64,000 bases of DNA from Arctopsyche grandis (Eukaryota > Arthropoda > Insecta > Trichoptera > Hydropsychidae), in the NCBI RefSeq assembly GCF_051622035.1, contig NC_135365.1:19177501-19241500 (forward strand), in the 5' to 3' direction. Numbering within the stretch: the first letter of the stretch is position 1; the number at the start of each line of letters is the position of its first letter. Positions 45,025 through 55,940 of the stretch are shown piece after piece. The notes under the pieces are model-generated. The model ran no database searches and was not told the DNA's origin. It was given only the letters and a program-made list of their open reading frames with translations. The translations under genes and the position numbers were made by a program.

Positions 45025-47862
45025 TGCATCGATGTAAACTCTGAACAAAGTAAATCTGTATGTAAATCTGACTCTTTTCTTCAAAATGTATTAGTTAATA
45101 ATTATGATATTATCTGTCTATCAGAAACTTGGCTAAATGACTCATTCAATAATAGTGAGTTTTTTGATGCCAGATATCAGGTGTTTCGACGTGACAGAGA
45201 TTATTCTCTTCATAACCAAATATTTGGTGGTGGTGTAATCATAGCTGTGAAAAATAATCTACCCTCTGTCATTCAAAATAATTGGTTAACTTCCACAGAA
45301 GACCTTTGGATTACTATTACCACTAAATTTTTTAAACTAAATATCTGTACTGTCTATATTCCTCCTGGTAATTCTCACCAAACTCTATTAGTTACCCATT
45401 TAAATAAAGTATCTGATCTAATAACCAATTATCCAGAGGATCGATTCATTTTACTCGGTGATTACAATCTTCCCACTATTGATTGGACAAAATACGACTC
45501 AAATCTGCATCTATTTCCTTCCAATTGTATTAATTTTTCTTCCCTTTCCTTTACTCAATTCTTATCTTATAATAAACTTTATCAATACAATTATTTGTCA
45601 AATACTAATAATCGTATTCTTGACCTAGCTATTAGTAGTTTCCCCTTATATATTTCTCGTGCTGACTCTACGCTAATCCATGAAGATTCTCATCATTTAT
45701 CCTTTTGCATCTCAATAATTTACAACAAATCTTCACCCTTGAATTATAATTATAATAAAACTTTCCTCTTTAGAAAAGCTGACTATGCTACAATTATTCC
45801 AATTTTAAGCGATATCAATTGGAATTCACTTTTGTCCAATTTAAATATTGATTTAGCTTGTAAAAAATTTTACGATACCTTACAAAATATTATTGAATGC
45901 CACGTCCCTTTTACTCTTAAATCTAAGCGTACCAAATATCCCCCTTGGTTTACATCGTCTCTTATTAAAATAATAAAAGAAAAAAACAAATTCCATAAAA
46001 AATTTAAAATTTATTCAAATCCCTTAGATTATCAAAGTTTTTCACTATTAAGAGCTCGAATTAAAAAATATTCTTTAATCTGCTTTAGAAATTATATTTC
46101 TCTTATTCAAAATAATATTAAAACTAATCCCAAATCATTTTGGTCATATATAAATTCAAAAAAAAATACCTCCTCTTCATATCCTTCCGTAATGTATTAT
46201 GGAAATAAGTCGGCTTCACATGGTTCTGAAATCTGTACCATTTTTGCTGACTATTTTGACTCCACTTTCAATAGTGATTCTACCATTAACCTTTCTATCT
46301 CTAATACAGATACTTCTTCTTGTAACTTATCTACTTTTCATTTTGACTTATCTACTGTACTCAGTCACATCAACTCTCTCAATGTTAATCTTGGTGCGGG
46401 TTGTGATGGTTTGCCTTCTTTTTTCCTTGTTAAATGTGCTGTCCCATTATCTCTTCCCATAACAATCCTTTTCAATCTTTCTATGTCGAACGGTAAATTT
46501 CCTGACTATTGGAAATTATCTTACATCACCCCTATTTTTAAAAAAGGTGATAAGAATCTTATTGAGAATTACCGTCCTATATCTAAACTATCTGTCATTA
46601 GTAAAATCTTTGAAAAAATTATCTATAATTTCCTTTTCTCCAATTTCAAAAACTACATTATACCTGAACAACATGGTTTTTTTAAGGGGAGATCGGTAGA
46701 GACTAACCTGCTTAATTTCACTAGTACTCTCACATCTTATATGGACAAACGAATCCAAATAGACGTCGTTTATACGGATTTCTCTAAAGCTTTTGATAAA
46801 ATCAATCACAACCTTTTACTCAATAAACTTTGGTCCCTTGGAATCCGAGGAAATTTATTTCGTTGGATCTCTTCGTATATACTAAATCGTCACCAAATCA
46901 TAATTCTCAATGGTTTTAGATCATCACTTAGACATATTCCTTCCGGTGTCCCACAAGGGTCGCATTTAGGTCCCTTATTCTTTTTACTCTATATTAATGA
47001 TATCTCATACATCTTCAAACATTCCTTTATACTTCTTTACGCTGATGATTTAAAAATTTACAAACCTATATACACCATAGACGATTGTCATAAGATACAA
47101 GAAGATCTAGATAGATTCTCTATATATTGTTTAAATAATGATCTTTTTATTAATCTAGAAAAATGCTCTATTTTAAATTTCACTAGAAATAAGTCAATTA
47201 TTACTAATCAATATCAATTAAATCATTCAATCCTTAACACGTCATCTTCTATTAAGGATCTTGGTGTAATACTCAATAATAAACTAGATTTCTCTGAACA
47301 TATTTCTTTTATTACCAACAAAGCATTTAAATCTCTTGGATTCCTACTCCGCTCAACAAAACCCTTTAATGATCCTTATGTACTAAAATTACTTTATTTT
47401 TCCTTTGTAAGGTCTCACCTTGAATTTGCCTCAATTATCTGGTCACCTTTTTATTTATCCCATATTAATTGTATTGAGAAAGTTCAACTTAAATTTATTA
47501 AATCCTTACGCTACCTTTTTCCTACCTATACCCATTCTACTGTTTCCGACATTTTAAAAATCCTTTCTTTTAACAATCTTTCTGTCAGGCGACGACATTC
47601 TGATGCTATATTCTTCTTTAAGCTCATAAATGGTTTCCTTGATTGTTCTGATTTACTGAATAAGGTTAATTTCAGAATCCCAGTTCGATACCCTAGACGC
47701 GTTACACTCTTTTCACTTGATCCTTTCAATACTAATTCCCAAAAATATTTTTATCTGCAGCGCGTTTACCGTATGTTTAACGGAGAGCTGAATGAGGTTG
47801 ATCTGTTTGGTATTTCCCTACATCAATTCAGGTCTAACATCAAGAGAATCTTGACCGATTGA
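45025..47862 (+). CDS. LINE ORF2: APE-type endonuclease and reverse transcriptase
   Basis: 945 codons open without a stop or frameshift; no in-frame ATG near its start, so the true start is lost. In order: YDIICLSETWLNDSF (endonuclease motif, 45103-45147). Numbering from codon 45181: GGGVIIAVKN (16-25), LLGDYNLPTIDW (91-102, metal/DNA-binding motif), LDLAI (147-151) and DSHHLSF (169-175, replacing the usual SDH). Then the RT: YITPIFKKGDKNLIENYRP (448-466), YTDFSKAFDKI (motif A, 531-541), SGVPQGSHLGPLFF (motif B, 588-601) and LLYADDLKIY (motif C, 618-627). A C-terminal region to 893 resembles Jockey/CR1 elements. Catalytic aspartates are present. The product would nick target DNA and reverse-transcribe the LINE RNA. 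Absence of stops suggests recent insertion, yet the copy lacks its 5' end and cannot be autonomous. Confidence 0.9.
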   Translation, partial: CIDVNSEQSKSVCKSDSFLQNVLVNNYDIICLSETWLNDSFNNSEFFDARYQVFRRDRDYSLHNQIFGGGVIIAVKNNLPSVIQNNWLTSTEDLWITITTKFFKLNICTVYIPPGNSHQTLLVTHLNKVSDLITNYPEDRFILLGDYNLPTIDWTKYDSNLHLFPSNCINFSSLSFTQFLSYNKLYQYNYLSNTNNRILDLAISSFPLYISRADSTLIHEDSHHLSFCISIIYNKSSPLNYNYNKTFLFRKADYATIIPILSDINWNSLLSNLNIDLACKKFYDTLQNIIECHVPFTLKSKRTKYPPWFTSSLIKIIKEKNKFHKKFKIYSNPLDYQSFSLLRARIKKYSLICFRNYISLIQNNIKTNPKSFWSYINSKKNTSSSYPSVMYYGNKSASHGSEICTIFADYFDSTFNSDSTINLSISNTDTSSCNLSTFHFDLSTVLSHINSLNVNLGAGCDGLPSFFLVKCAVPLSLPITILFNLSMSNGKFPDYWKLSYITPIFKKGDKNLIENYRPISKLSVISKIFEKIIYNFLFSNFKNYIIPEQHGFFKGRSVETNLLNFTSTLTSYMDKRIQIDVVYTDFSKAFDKINHNLLLNKLWSLGIRGNLFRWISSYILNRHQIIILNGFRSSLRHIPSGVPQGSHLGPLFFLLYINDISYIFKHSFILLYADDLKIYKPIYTIDDCHKIQEDLDRFSIYCLNNDLFINLEKCSILNFTRNKSIITNQYQLNHSILNTSSSIKDLGVILNNKLDFSEHISFITNKAFKSLGFLLRSTKPFNDPYVLKLLYFSFVRSHLEFASIIWSPFYLSHINCIEKVQLKFIKSLRYLFPTYTHSTVSDILKILSFNNLSVRRRHSDAIFFFKLINGFLDCSDLLNKVNFRIPVRYPRRVTLFSLDPFNTNSQKYFYLQRVYRMFNGELNEVDLFGISLHQFRSNIKRILTD

Positions 47863-47869
47863 TTCATTT

Positions 47870-48187
47870 TTTCTTCTATTCTATTTTTCCAATATTTCCA
47901 TTATTTTTATACTTTAGTTTAGTTATGTAATGTGCTATTTAATCATATTATAGCTTTCATTCCTTTCCATTTCATTTGTTTATTTTGTATTTACCTTTTT
48001 CATTTGTTTTTTATATTTGTAAATTTCAATTTCTTCTTATATTCTATCTTATAACCTTTTCCAAATATTTTAATACTATAGTTTAATTATGCAATGTACT
48101 ACATATTTTGTCATGCCTTTATTCTTTACTTTTTAATTTGTTTTCCTTATATTTATCTTTTTCATTTTTGTAAAAATCTATTATTGG
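47870..48187 (+). repeat. Imperfect internal duplication in LINE 3' UTR
   Basis: Two units of about 160 nt (47870-48032 and 48033-48187) share, in order, a TTCTATTCTAT-like start, CAATATTT, TTTATACTTTAGTTTAGTTATGTAATGT (ATACTATAGTTTAATTATGCAATGT in unit 2), and CTTTTTCATTTGT/ TTTTTCATTTTTG near the end. Tandem 3' UTR units are known in some LINEs. They may be a family feature. Confidence 0.55.
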
Positions 48188-48331
48188 ACTCGGGTGTTAC
48201 ATATATTATTTATTTACTTTTTGTGTTTTTTATACCTATCTCTGTACATCCTGTCTGTTGATTTTTCAATTAATAAAATAAAAATAAAAATAAAAAAAAA
48301 AGTCTCAAATTTAAATCATGAATATGTATAT

Positions 48332-48988
48332 TTAACCCTGATCCGGATAAGGTAAGATTGAAATTTCAATAAGTCAATAATAGAAAAAAATGGTTAATAT
48401 CCTTCTACGACTTCCTTTATTGACTAATTACCTTATTTATTTAGTAAAATAAAAAAAAATAAGAGTTATACGTATGTCAGAAAAAAATAAAACAAATTTT
48501 TGCATTTTCAAAATTCTGCTGCATTTTATTATATTCAATGATACAAATAGTAAAATTAAATGAGAAAAAATGCAAAATTACATATTAATAATTAACAAAA
48601 TTGATATAAGACAACTTTATATTCGATTATCACTCATTCCATTAATCTAATTATGAGTTGAATGAATTTTTGAAAGTCCATTTCGACAATATGTTTTCAA
48701 AAACTCAATAATTATGGAAATAAATTATTTTTATTTTTAATCAAAATAATACCCGTATTATATAGAACTAAGCTAATTTACTCACTTTTTTTCCTAAGTG
48801 CCATTTATTACTTTGAATTTTGTATTTAATTAATAGAAATCACATTATGACTTTAATAATGAATTATCCTTCATATGAAACCATAGTAAACAATAAAATA
48901 TTTATAATCAAGCTGATATACTCGAGGGTCCAACGGACCCGCCGTATCCGTTTGTGTTAGAAAATTGTAGTATCTGTACTAGGGTTAA
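48332..48988. mobile_element. piggyBac-type MITE, second copy type
   Basis: The element proper is 48336-48984 (649 nt), with TTAA at 48332-48335 and 48985-48988. Ends are CCCTGATCCGGATAAGG on the left and CCCTAGTACAGATACTAC inward from the right. Near the right end is the 15-nt near-palindrome GGGTCCAACGGACCC (about 48924-48938). TTAA target and CCCT termini fit piggyBac-like elements. The TIRs match poorly beyond the first bases, so the call is less sure than at 38458. No coding frame. Confidence 0.65.
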
Positions 48989-49671
48989 ATACGTTAAACT
49001 ATTGTAAGGTAGTAAAACTTCAGTGAAAACGTTTCCTTACGCAATCACAAATGAGATCATGAGAATATCATTCGCGAGTATTGCTCTCGTACCGCAGAAT
49101 AGATTGCATGCACGTAACAAATCCCCTATTTAAATTAATTCCGAGTGCAAAGGGTTGTGCAAAATTTATTTTTCCTTTTTTTCGCAAACGTTCAGCATTA
49201 ACATCCGGTCGTTAGCCAAATGGCCAGGATCCGGAGCCAAAACGATAATCGATATTCACTCGGTGACCAAACTATACGGTAACGGCTATCAAATTTCACT
49301 CTCCGTGCTATTTGTTTAACATATATTATACAATATGTATGTTCGTACATATGTACATGTGGATCACATACTCTGATGTTTGCATGCAATACACCAAATG
49401 TGCATTTCCACATACCGGTGCATGCATAACCCAACATTCCCCAAAATATATGACTCTCGCGCCGTTTAAAGTACATAACATGCTTCAGAGATACCACATG
49501 AACAAGTATACCCGACGAGATACGACTTTAACGTACACTTCGTTTATCTTTGTGTTCTTCTTTACGGTCTACGAACATGTACAATGCATGAGAATATCGC
49601 AAGAAGTTGATACTGATGTGTATGCAGTGGTGGAGTTACCTACGCTTATGTAACTTAGTAAACACATTGAC
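48989..49671. other. No supported feature
   Basis: 49140-49660 is GC-richer with overlapping frames on both strands, none recognisable. Confidence 0.4.
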
Positions 49672-50475
49672 TAGGGTAGGCATCGGCAACCTGTGAACTG
49701 CGGGTCAGCAAGTGACTCATTTAACAATTTCAAGTGACCCACTTGAGTTAGCCGGTAAAGGATACTCAATGATAAAAAATGGTTTTTATGACTTTTGTTC
49801 AACGAATGACTCCAAAGTAATAACTACACGTCTGAAAACGTACTAGCAATGTAAAATTAATATTCGAATTATTTTAAAAAAGATCTAGAAAAAAACGAAT
49901 GGTATTCATCTTCTCATAATATTAACGTGTTGAGCATCACTTCCTTATAAAGCTTTCATATTTGATAAGAATGGGCTTTGCCATTTTGTTCACGGTCGAT
50001 TCTACGAATACCTACATATATTTTGAGCAAATATTTTCATATATGAAATTTATTTTAAATAAACATAGGAGCAACTTAAATATCAAAAATTCAGACGAAC
50101 AAATTCGTATTAGCATTACTACATATAATATAAGCTGGACTTCACAAATTCAAAAAAAAAATTTAAATTTCAAAAAAAAAATTCAAAAATGTTGACGTCA
50201 CAAATTCAATATCATGGAAGCCATTGATAACTAAGAGAACTTTCATAAAGTTCGTAAAATTATAAACTAAATGTTTATTTCCATAATATTAGAATTAGAA
50301 TTTTTTTTTTGTTTTTATGTTCAGCGTTTTAAATATTTTAATGATTTTATCAATAAAATTTGTCTAATTGTTCACCAAAAAACTGTTTTAAAATGAAAAT
50401 AACCACTGACACGAAACCTCTTACATTTGGTTGATTTTGACTCGCGGTGTAAAAAGGTTGCCGACGTCTGGACTA
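49672..50475. mobile_element. hAT-like MITE (no TSD seen)
   Basis: Left end TAGGGTAGGCATCGGCAACC and, inward from the right, TAGTCCAGACGTCGGCAACC share 14 of 20 positions, including an uninterrupted TCGGCAACCT. This is a very common style of hAT terminus. The flanking octamers do not match, so either the TSD has decayed or my end positions are off. The interior is AT-rich and noncoding. Confidence 0.55.
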
Positions 50476-53400
50476 GGGGCTAGGTATAGGGGTAGTTTTG
50501 TACTTATACACACCTAGATGTACATACAATCAATCCGATCAAACACGAAAGATCGATTTTGTAAGAAAACGTTTAAAAGTATGAAGGGGGAAAAACGAAA
50601 ATGTGAGACAAGATAATAGAGTACTTTGTTAATGGAATAAATATTATTATAAGTAGGTACTTTGGGTATTAGAAAGGGTTGATATGATTGTAATAATAAG
50701 TTTGGGATTAATTTCACTGTTTCGCAATCGGAGAGCGAAACACGTTTGTAAAGATGCGATATTCAAAGTTCACGCAACACGGCCCTCGAAAATCAGAAAA
50801 GTTTTCGCAATTCTTGGGGCGTGCGCGCGAGTGAAAATTTCCTTCGGCCGTTTTTAATTAAAATACGTTCGCAGCAATGAGAGGAAATGTTGCCGAAATT
50901 AAAGCAAACTTTACACCACTTCGAAAGTGCATCACTAAACGAAAATCCGAAAACTTCCAAACCATACTTTCATAATACGAACGCGGTGCGGCGACTTTCT
51001 CTATTAGTTCTAATTGGTTCAAATATGTATTAAGCTTGTGGATTCTGCCGTACAGGAAATGGGATCTTTAAATTCTTAAGCTTTTTTTCAGTCTGTAATA
51101 ACTTTTAATGAGCATACTCATGAAAGTACATACATCCGTTACTATAAAATACTCATATAAACCTTATGTTCACAAATACATATCATTTACAGCCAGTCAC
51201 TGCTGGATGAAGACCCGTTCTGATCTGTTTTAAAAAAATAAATAAGTAAGGTAGACCGGGGACAAAATTAAAATTTTGACTTTTTCCTAATTTAACTATT
51301 ACATTTAGAGTAAAACAAATGTAATAATAGTATAAACCATATACCTATATTCAGGTACATACATATAAGTTTATTTATTTATTTCCTAAGGTTTATACAA
51401 AATAAATAATAGAACTTATATGAAAATTGATAAATTGTTACAATGGTCAATTACCGGAGACAATTGTAACACAAACTGTTATTATAGAAATATTATATTT
51501 AGACAGGACATCAATTTAAATGTAAACGAGATGAAAACGCAATTTGATGAGTTTCCATTTATTTTTTCTGCTTCTTGTTATTTATTTTGTTTTTTCAAGT
51601 TTCTTTGTTTTAATTTTAATTTTCATTTTATTTTTTGTCCTTATCATCATAATTACCCTGTATATCATCCTTCTCTGATGTGTCTGTATATATAGGCATT
51701 ACTGTTTTTATTATTTTCTCCGATTTTTACTGTTCAATCCAGAAGGTACATACTTTCGGAAATAGTCTGGTAATTACCGGTAAAAGTGTTTAACTGGATG
51801 TGCTGGGCTGTGGTATCATATCTTCTTCGGTAATTTCATGGTGTGGAGCTTCTGTTTATTTTTCTGGAGCTTCCGTTTAACCATAGTTACAGTCTGTTAC
51901 AATTGTCCCCAACCCACCATGCAAATTTAAATTTTAAATTAGACGGACATACATACATATGTAGGTATAAATTAAAATTTACCGAACCAAAATTAAAGCT
52001 TAATAATGTAATTGTATGAAAAAATATAGCATATAGAGGTCCTCTCAGAAAGTGTTACTTTTCACAAATTTAAGTCAGATGTAAATCTTTAGTGTGGTTG
52101 TCCAAAAAGCGAGAAACTGGCGTAGACACGAAAATATTCCAGCAAGGCCATCAGGTGACTGATTGACAGATTGAAACTTATTTAGCGGTCATTTGATTCT
52201 CATTCTCAACTTCGTAGGTACATACATATGTACATATATCAAAAACTGAAATATCACGACTGTTACTATTGTCCCCTTTTACGCTTTTCACCGGTCTACC
52301 ATACATACTTTTTTTGATACATATGTGTATCAAAAGTCGACTGGGGAGGGAATTTTCCCTGTGAAATACATTTTTAAAATTCATAATAGTCTATTGAATG
52401 AAATTACATAATTTGATATATGTACGTTAATTTGTAGTGACTTCGGTTTTCCTCAATTATTTAAATTATATTGTCAAATCAACCACGCTACAAATTTCCT
52501 TTGGTATGTCACCGTGCGTATTATTAAATTAATTGATTTACAATACGCATTAATTCAACGGCGAAAGCCATTACTTATTGTGATCAGAATCTATAATTAC
52601 AAAGCTGTCAGATAAACCCCAATCCCGTCATCGTCATTCGGCCTGTCAAACTGACAGCAGCACGGCCTGTCATTTAGGCAAAATTAGAACAATAGAATAC
52701 GCACACAGTCGTGTCAATACCGCTAAATAAACACGTCGAGCTTCCTAGTGTTTGAGGCGAGCTTTCAAAACTACCCAAGTACCGAGAAATTGTAATCCGC
52801 TATACAAACAGGTGAAGTCAAACGCAAAAAGACAATTCTGCAAAGTAAGTAAAGCCCGCTACACACACACACACCCACACAAGAAATGGCGAACGTGTGT
52901 AAATTCATAGAATGAAATCGCCAACGGGAACTCTATATATTACCGTTAGTTTTGACGTGGTCTCCGACTCTCGTGGCTTCCAGCTCGGCAATAACATTGG
53001 CGACTTTACAACTTTACTTCTTGTCCTCTGTTCGGTACGAAGAACGAGTTTCTAAACGTGTCACTCGATTTATGAAGACCTTCCAAGGACATAATAGGGA
53101 AGAGGTTAACGTGTTTCTTAGAGCGCAATGACTTGCGACAATATAGCTCGTATATCAAAGATCTAATTCAATGACTAAGTGACTTGAGATGAGTTTCAAT
53201 TGAGGTCCTTAGCTTGGTTGCTGAAATGTCGGTAATTAGTGATCGTTTTCAACGCTGACCGAATAGCTGTCGGTTAGTACGTGATAGGATATGGAGTATT
53301 GTTCCGAAATTCGATTCAAATGTATCATAAATGGAAATGGAAAGTGTTTGGAAACTTCTTTGATATGCAATGCAATATATTTATGCGCGTAGGGTCAGAC

Positions 53401-54122
53401 GCGAAACTTTCTCAAATTCTTTGCACACACGTCCAATAATTTGATGTGGTAAAAGTGAACATGGATGAAATATGTCCGTGGCTGGGACTAAACCGCTATT
53501 TCCGGTTGGAAAATTCCGATATTTTTGAATTCGAGAATGCTTGTATGTCGTTATAAATCACCCTTATGCAGGTCAACTTGGAAAAGATCAATATAATCTC
53601 TAGTCTGAAATTCTGTACTCAGACAAAGTGAATACCAAACACGTATGAATATATGTTAAATTACATACAATATAAATTACATGCTTCGTATCGTCAACCA
53701 TATACATATATTTTAATGATTATTTATAGATTTACTGTTTGGAAGACTTTATGTACGTTGTTAATAATGCATAATGTTTTTTATAGACTATGAAAAACTG
53801 CTACGACTACAATATTAAACCAAAACTATAAAGCGTGTGTAATAAAACTTTGATATTTGCCTTTATAAACATGTAAGTGTGTACATACATATATATGTGC
53901 ATCATACAACACATCCAACCGTTCGCTTCATAGTTTTGAAACTTCTCTACAAGCCAATATTCGCTTCAAATGAGCAAATAAGCTTCTCGCAATTTTTCCT
54001 TTTGTCAACATGCTTTTTTTTCGAAAGAAACTATTGCAACATGTTGAGCCGCAAATATTGCCTCTGGATACAAACCTTACCTCTAAATATTTCGATTTGC
54101 TAAAATTCTGCAAAAAGCTTTG
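50476..54122. other. No supported gene; 3.6 kb with minor repeats
   Basis: 50740-51010 and 52560-53080 are GC-richer without convincing frames. 51193-51241 (CAGTCACTGCTGGATGAAGACC then AAATAAATAAG) resembles an RTE-LINE 3' end. An (AC)n tract is at 52863-52882. TACATACATATGTA repeats are near 51948 and 52218. No gene was recognised. Confidence 0.4.
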
Positions 54123-54130
54123 ATCAGATC

Positions 54131-54600
54131 CAGTGGCGTCGCTAGGGTAGGTATCACCTGGTGCGGTAGATCAGTGTGTCACCCCCCAGCCCGAAGTCAT
54201 ATTTTTTTTTCTCACTTGCTCGTGCCCCTTGGGGTGCGAATAGAAAACGGAATACGTGGGTTAGAAGCATGACAAAGGTGGTTGATGAGAGAAAGGTGAG
54301 AGTAAAGAAAATGAAATGGCAATGGGTGGGTCATGTAGTTGAACGGACGATAAATGGACGAAATAAGTGTTTGAATGTTATCCAAGAGGATGTAAAAGGG
54401 TGCAAGAAAGGCCACAGGGGATATGTGTGGATGAAATCAGAAAAATGTGTGAAATGAGATAGATGAGAGTAGCTCAAAACATTGACGAATGGAAGCGTGT
54501 TGGAGTGGATGGCGAATGGCTATGAATGATGATAATATATTTTTCATTTGGTCTCACCCCCTGGATGGTGAAACCCGGTGCGCTCCTTGTGACGCCACTG
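54131..54600. mobile_element. hAT-type element carrying a nested RTE fragment
   Basis: Termini CAGTGGCGTCGCTAGGG (left) and CAGTGGCGTCACAAGGAG (inward from right) share the first ten bases, a classic hAT end. Flanking octamers ATCAGATC (54123-54130) and ATAAGATC (54601-54608) match 7 of 8, a slightly decayed 8-bp TSD. Subterminal C-rich parts (CACCCCCCAGCCC; CTCACCCCCTGGATGG) also mirror each other. The middle 54236-54535 is an RTE-like fragment, so one element lies inside another. Confidence 0.8.
54236..54535 (+). pseudogene. RTE-like LINE remnant (C-terminal region)
   Basis: Encodes RKRNTWVRSMTKVVDER, then VKKMKWQWVGHVVERT, a block corresponding to VLEWYPRE.KR..GRPP with changes, and, after frame breaks, MRVAQN.DEWKRV. 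It ends near a GATGATAATA tail. It matches 59521-59840 and 37948-38262 in order and spacing, so all belong to one family. Too decayed to be functional. Confidence 0.85.
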
Positions 54601-54608
54601 ATAAGATC

Positions 54609-55114
54609 AAACGCAACTATGTACATACATATATTGAAACATGTGATCGACAATCGAGTGGATATTGCCATGCGTTTTCTAAACTGGTCTAGGTGCAGAA
54701 CTACCGTAGCTGTCAATGTCATTACAGCTTTTATATAAGTTGTTATACTTGTAATTTGATAAAAATCAAATATCTATCATACTGACCAAAGCCTAACAAA
54801 TCATTCAAAAAATTCCACAGTCGGAATGGTACATATTTAAATAGCGTTACTCTGCATCCGGTTGGCCATGAATTTTCACACTATTTACCTTTACAATCTA
54901 TAAACGCAACTCATAAGTGGGCATACTTGTACATAGATAATAACCATGCATTTGTACAGTGCGTGCGGTGGGCACACTGGACCGTTACACCGAGAGAAAA
55001 TGGTGAAACTCTCCACCAGACGATGCTCGATTTCTTCTGATACTGCAAGGAAGGCCGTCTTCATCGTCGAAAGCAACCACCAGCCTTGAACGGTCCGAAA
55101 TTGCGACCTTTGAA
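54609..55114. other. No supported feature
   Basis: AT-rich start, GC-richer from about 54950. A 61-codon minus-strand frame at 54891-55076 lies just downstream of the candidate exon and could be its 3' UTR. No domain. Confidence 0.35.
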
Positions 55115-55318
55115 TTAATTATTGGGCGATTCGTATGCGAAACGTTGCCCACCTTCGTCCGAGCAGGAGCACTTCTTCACCGTGAAATTCGGGTCACCTG
55201 AGATGATGTAGCCGATGTCTCGTCTCCTTTGTCGGTGAGGTAAATTCCAAGCTATGTGGCCGGTTTGTATTTGTGTGAGTCCGGAAACTGCCGTTATCCG
55301 GACGGCTCGCGTTTGGGT
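55115..55318 (-). CDS. Candidate host coding exon (unknown protein)
   Basis: A 67-codon frame on the minus strand, open from a stop at 55319-55321 down to TAA at 55115-55117. It includes GHIAWNLPHRQRRRDIGYII, then SGDPNFTVKKCSCSDEGGQR and a short FAYESPNN end. Third codon positions are mostly G or C in the middle (ACG GTG AAG AAG TGC TCC TGC TCG GAC), unlike the AT-rich background, which is what a real exon in this genome should look like. Possible acceptors are GGCAG before TTTCCGG and CATCTCAG before GTGACC; a possible donor is GAAG/GTGGGC. I do not recognise the family. Chance openness over 67 codons in a GC-rich island is quite possible. Confidence 0.25.
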   Translation of the reverse strand, partial: TQTRAVRITAVSGLTQIQTGHIAWNLPHRQRRRDIGYIISGDPNFTVKKCSCSDEGGQRFAYESPNN

Positions 55319-55569
55319 TTAACCTGTTGTGTTACCCGCTTGGAATGCTGCCGTAATTGCCATCGCAAGAGATGCCTCTCATCCTTTACGTAATTCTCTG
55401 ATGCTGTGAAAAATGCAGTCCCACCCAACCCAGTCAGAGATTTTTTGGGTCATAATCATTATAAATGAAAATTCCCAATTTCTCTCAGTGATTCCTTATA
55501 ATTTGAAGTACCCAAAAAAGCAAAATTTGATTCAATATTTGCTGATATAAATTATTGAGGATACATATT
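55319..55569. other. No supported feature
   Basis: The GC-rich island continues to about 55440, then AT-rich. Upstream of the candidate exon in its own sense. Confidence 0.35.
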
Positions 55570-55608
55570 GACGGTCACCATGACACGAAAACATGTCACC
55601 TTTAAAAT
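55570..55608 (+). repeat. 40-nt conserved word, copy 2
   Basis: GACGGTCACCATGACACGAA followed by AACATGTCACCTTTAAAAT. Same block as 30593-30634 in the same orientation. The flanks differ, so it is a short conserved piece of a longer decayed repeat or an independent mobile fragment. Confidence 0.55.
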
Positions 55609-55764
55609 CAGTATAATCCAAGACTATCTCTGGCATAGCAATAATGTTCATAACGTTGCATTGAGCAATCAGTTCGCAGTATTGTATGAAAACTATATAA
55701 AATTCCGTAAATGGCCATAATATATTAAGCTATTGCTTATTGTAATGATTTTCATAAAACAAAC

Positions 55765-55940
55765 TAGCTGAACCCAGCATGCGTTGCAATTCCACAATAA
55801 CGCATACAATTCCCGTTCCCGAATCATATATAAAATATAGACTACTGGGGCTGGCATATTCTGCCCCAAAGAGACCTTTGCGGATATATATAACTAAAAG
55901 CTATCCTCTGTATACAAAAATTCGGATCATTTTTCTCGCC
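55765..55940 (+). repeat. Dispersed repeat of the CTAGCTGAACCCAGC type
   Basis: Begins ACTAGCTGAACCCAGCATGC, continues AATTCCCGTTCCCGAATCAT and later AAAAGCTATCCTCTGTATAC. This order of words is typical of a widespread arthropod repeat whose class I cannot assign. 9811-10060 may be a distant relative. Confidence 0.45.

Larger units (their letters stand above)
45025..48302 (+). mobile_element. Jockey/CR1-like LINE, 5' truncated, ORF2 open
   Basis: The longest element of the window. It comprises an open endonuclease-RT frame (45025-47862), a pyrimidine-rich 3' UTR (47863-48265) and an AAAATAAAAATAAAAATAAA tail to 48302. ORF1 and the first part of the endonuclease are missing. The first recognisable endonuclease motif is only about 25 residues from the upstream stop (45022-45024), whereas full elements have about 70 residues before it. 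No TSD was recognised. A piggyBac-type MITE lies 30 nt beyond the tail. Confidence 0.93.

Noticed and set aside
49664..50483. 8-bp TSD for the hAT-like MITE at 49672-50475
   Set aside because: The flanking octamers do not match; the element call rests on the terminal repeats only.
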